A model generated the notes under the pieces. That model worked only from the letters and a program-made list of their open reading frames with translations, ran no database searches and was not told the origin of the DNA. 7,051 nt of DNA from Candidatus Omnitrophota bacterium (GTDB lineage: Bacteria > Omnitrophota > Koll11 > Gygaellales > Profunditerraquicolaceae): assembly GCA_028717765.1 (NCBI GenBank), contig JAQUNE010000074.1, positions 1 to 7,051 on the forward strand, in the 5' to 3' direction. A program made the translations under genes and the position numbers. Numbering within the stretch: position 1 is the first letter of the stretch; every line of letters starts with the position of its first letter. Positions 5,733 to 7,051 of this stretch are shown here, one piece after another.

Positions 5733-6773
5733 ATGCTTTTTAAAATAAAAAATATCATTGAAAAAGAAATTCTTAAGTTTGCCGGAGAAATAGATAAAAA
5801 CTATTCTCTGCGGAGAATCTCTCCTTTACTTTTTAAATACATCAAGGATTTTATCTGCCGGGAGGGTAAACGCGTACGACCAATCCTCTTTATAATCGGA
5901 TACCGGGGATTTTCAAAAAAGACCCCCTGCGGATTATATAAAAGTGCGCTTTCTATCGAACTTCTGCATGATTTTATGCTCGTGCACGATGATGTAATCG
6001 ATAAATCCGATACGCGCAGAGGCAAGCCTTCCGTGCACAAAATGATTAATAACTATCTTTCCAAATTTCCTCCTCAAAAATTTAAAGGAGAAGATCTGGC
6101 AATCGTAGTAGGAGATGTGCTCTATGCCATGGGGATCGATAGCTTCCTCTCGATTGAAGAAGAGCCATTACGCAAAGAAAGGGCATTAAAACAATTGATC
6201 CGCGCTGCCTTGAACACAGGAGGGGGAGAATTTATCGAGTTATTATCGGGGATAAAAGAATTAGAGGAAATTAGCAAAGCGGATATTTACAAGATCTATG
6301 ATTATAAAACAGCTTATTATACCTTTGCTTCCCCATTGGCAATCGGCGCAATCCTTGCCGGAGCAGATAAGTGGCAAACTGAACGATTGATCAAATACGG
6401 AATATATTTAGGCCGGGCATTTCAGATTAAAGATGATATCCTGGGGATGTTTGGAGATGAGAAAAAAATCGGGAAATCCACGCTCACAGATTTACAGGAG
6501 GCAAAGAAAACCATCCTCATCTGGTATACATTTCATCACGTGAGCACCTCCCAAAAAAGGATGATTAAGAAAATCTTGCAGAAAAAACGCTCTAAAAAGA
6601 ACGATTTACTGGTAATGCGTAGGATTATCCGCGAGAGCGGCGCTTTAGATTATGCCAGGAAAGAAATATCCTCTTTCACAACTAACGCAAAAAATATCCT
6701 CAAAAGTTCTCAGATGGATGCCAATTATAAAGCTAGCCTTTATTCCTATTCTGCGCAGATTTTAAAACTTTAA
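5733..6773 (+). CDS. Short-chain (probably C20) E-polyprenyl diphosphate synthase
   Basis: This soluble isoprenoid synthase condenses IPP onto allylic diphosphates. Family motifs are in order: GKRVRP at residues 45-50, first Asp-rich motif DDVID at 86-90 within HDFMLVHDDVIDKSDTRRG, KTA at 192-194, and the second Asp-rich region FQIKDDILGMFGDEKKIGKS at 230-249, where D234 and D235 are kept and the third Asp is Gly238. The residue five before the first motif is Phe81, and DDxxD has no insertion. In archaeal-type geranylgeranyl diphosphate synthases this Phe caps the product near C20, so GGPP is the likely product (inference from family knowledge). The GDEKKIGKS tail resembles IdsA-type GGPP synthases. 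The 346 residues are normal. No Shine-Dalgarno precedes the ATG at 5733 and no alternative ATG lies nearby. It diverges from menA and probably supplies its prenyl donor. Confidence 0.93.
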   Translation: MLFKIKNIIEKEILKFAGEIDKNYSLRRISPLLFKYIKDFICREGKRVRPILFIIGYRGFSKKTPCGLYKSALSIELLHDFMLVHDDVIDKSDTRRGKPSVHKMINNYLSKFPPQKFKGEDLAIVVGDVLYAMGIDSFLSIEEEPLRKERALKQLIRAALNTGGGEFIELLSGIKELEEISKADIYKIYDYKTAYYTFASPLAIGAILAGADKWQTERLIKYGIYLGRAFQIKDDILGMFGDEKKIGKSTLTDLQEAKKTILIWYTFHHVSTSQKRMIKKILQKKRSKKNDLLVMRRIIRESGALDYARKEISSFTTNAKNILKSSQMDANYKASLYSYSAQILKL

Positions 6774-6781
6774 ATCTTGCT

Positions 6782-7051
6782 TTAAAAACAAATAAACTTA
6801 CATTTACCGTTTTTCACATCCAGCGCCAAATCATTCTGCGGATCAATTTTTAGAGCCTGATTCAAACAATCCTCATACTTTTTTTCATCACCCTTAATCT
6901 TATAGAACTGAGCCAACCTAACATAGGCATCGGCAAATAAGGGGTCTAGCTTAATTGCTTTTTTTAAATAATCTCCCGCTCTATTTTTATCGCCTCCGGC
7001 AAAATTAGGTGCGAGCAGATAAAAACTGCCGAATCCGAAAAAAACAGCCGG
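6782..7051 (-). CDS. TPR-repeat protein, C-terminal part (runs off the right edge)
   Basis: The open frame enters at the right edge and gives 89 residues before the TAA at 6784-6782. The segment KNRAGDYLKKAIKLDP (about 22-37) followed by LFADAYVRLAQFYKIKGDEKKYEDCLNQALKIDPQN (38-73) has the alternating small and large residues of tetratricopeptide helices, with the typical A-x-x-L-D-P turns; roughly one and a half repeats are visible. A hydrophobic FFGFGSFYLLAP stretch opens the visible part and the protein ends in CKFICF, with two cysteines four residues apart. TPR proteins act as protein-binding scaffolds, so no specific function can be given. The gene converges with the polyprenyl synthase, the stops being only 8 bp apart, and no clear hairpin terminator separates them. 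Confidence 0.85.
   Translation of the reverse strand, partial: PAVFFGFGSFYLLAPNFAGGDKNRAGDYLKKAIKLDPLFADAYVRLAQFYKIKGDEKKYEDCLNQALKIDPQNDLALDVKNGKCKFICF

Noticed and set aside
5801..6040. 79-codon minus-strand open frame inside the polyprenyl synthase
   Set aside because: It is antisense to the first Asp-rich motif region, whose plus-strand reading is unambiguous.
6757..6777. Possible terminator hairpin between the convergent synthase and TPR genes
   Set aside because: The arms AGATTT and AAATCT are only 6 bp and AT-rich, with a 9-nt loop and no clear T-tract on either strand; too weak to call.

Overview
The window is AT-rich bacterial DNA, tightly packed with genes. Nine genes lie head to tail on the minus strand, one gene diverges on the plus strand, and the 3' end of another minus-strand gene enters at the right edge. 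No rRNA, tRNA, mobile element or CRISPR array is visible. The content fits an uncultivated or poorly studied anaerobic or facultative bacterium: an ECF nickel/cobalt importer, a ZIP transporter, a Fur-family regulator, and enzymes of isoprenoid-quinone synthesis and use. The compact gene style and the short TPR protein recall Omnitrophota-like genomes, but that is a low-confidence impression, not an assignment.

Layout from right to left. At 6782-7051 (minus) is the C-terminal end of a TPR-repeat protein, converging with a short-chain polyprenyl diphosphate synthase at 5733-6773 (plus). A 54-bp divergent intergenic region (5679-5732) carries a perfect 12-bp palindrome. From there the minus-strand cluster runs: MenA/UbiA-type prenyltransferase (4782-5678), type II NADH dehydrogenase-like flavoprotein (3646-4782), DoxX-family membrane protein (3258-3653), then the ECF importer CbiM/NikM (2630-3256), PDGLE-domain NikN-like subunit (2424-2633), CbiQ/EcfT (1798-2427) and CbiO ATPase (1080-1814). 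A ZIP metal transporter (260-1003) follows after a 77-bp gap with its own putative promoter. A Fur-family regulator (5' part only, 1-178) follows after an 81-bp gap with a very good sigma70-type promoter and a 27-bp Fur-box-like palindrome lying over its -10 element.

How the genes fit together. From menA to cbiO every junction overlaps or is separated by one base, so these seven genes look like one translationally coupled unit. The first half makes and reduces a membrane quinone: the divergent synthase supplies a prenyl diphosphate, the UbiA-type enzyme attaches it to a ring, NDH-2 passes electrons from NADH to the quinone, and DoxX is a small membrane protein often tied to quinone or thiol redox. 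The second half imports Ni2+ or Co2+, with the PDGLE subunit favouring nickel. ZIP and the Fur-family protein extend the theme to metal homeostasis. The physical coupling of a quinone/NDH-2 module to Ni/Co uptake is the most unusual feature here. The individual families are known; the linkage and several residue-level deviations deserve a second look.

Three start sites were moved from the longest possible reading: CbiM to the ATG at 3256 (conserved Met-His N-terminus), CbiO to the ATG at 1814, and DoxX to the ATG at 3653 (the latter two from Shine-Dalgarno spacing).
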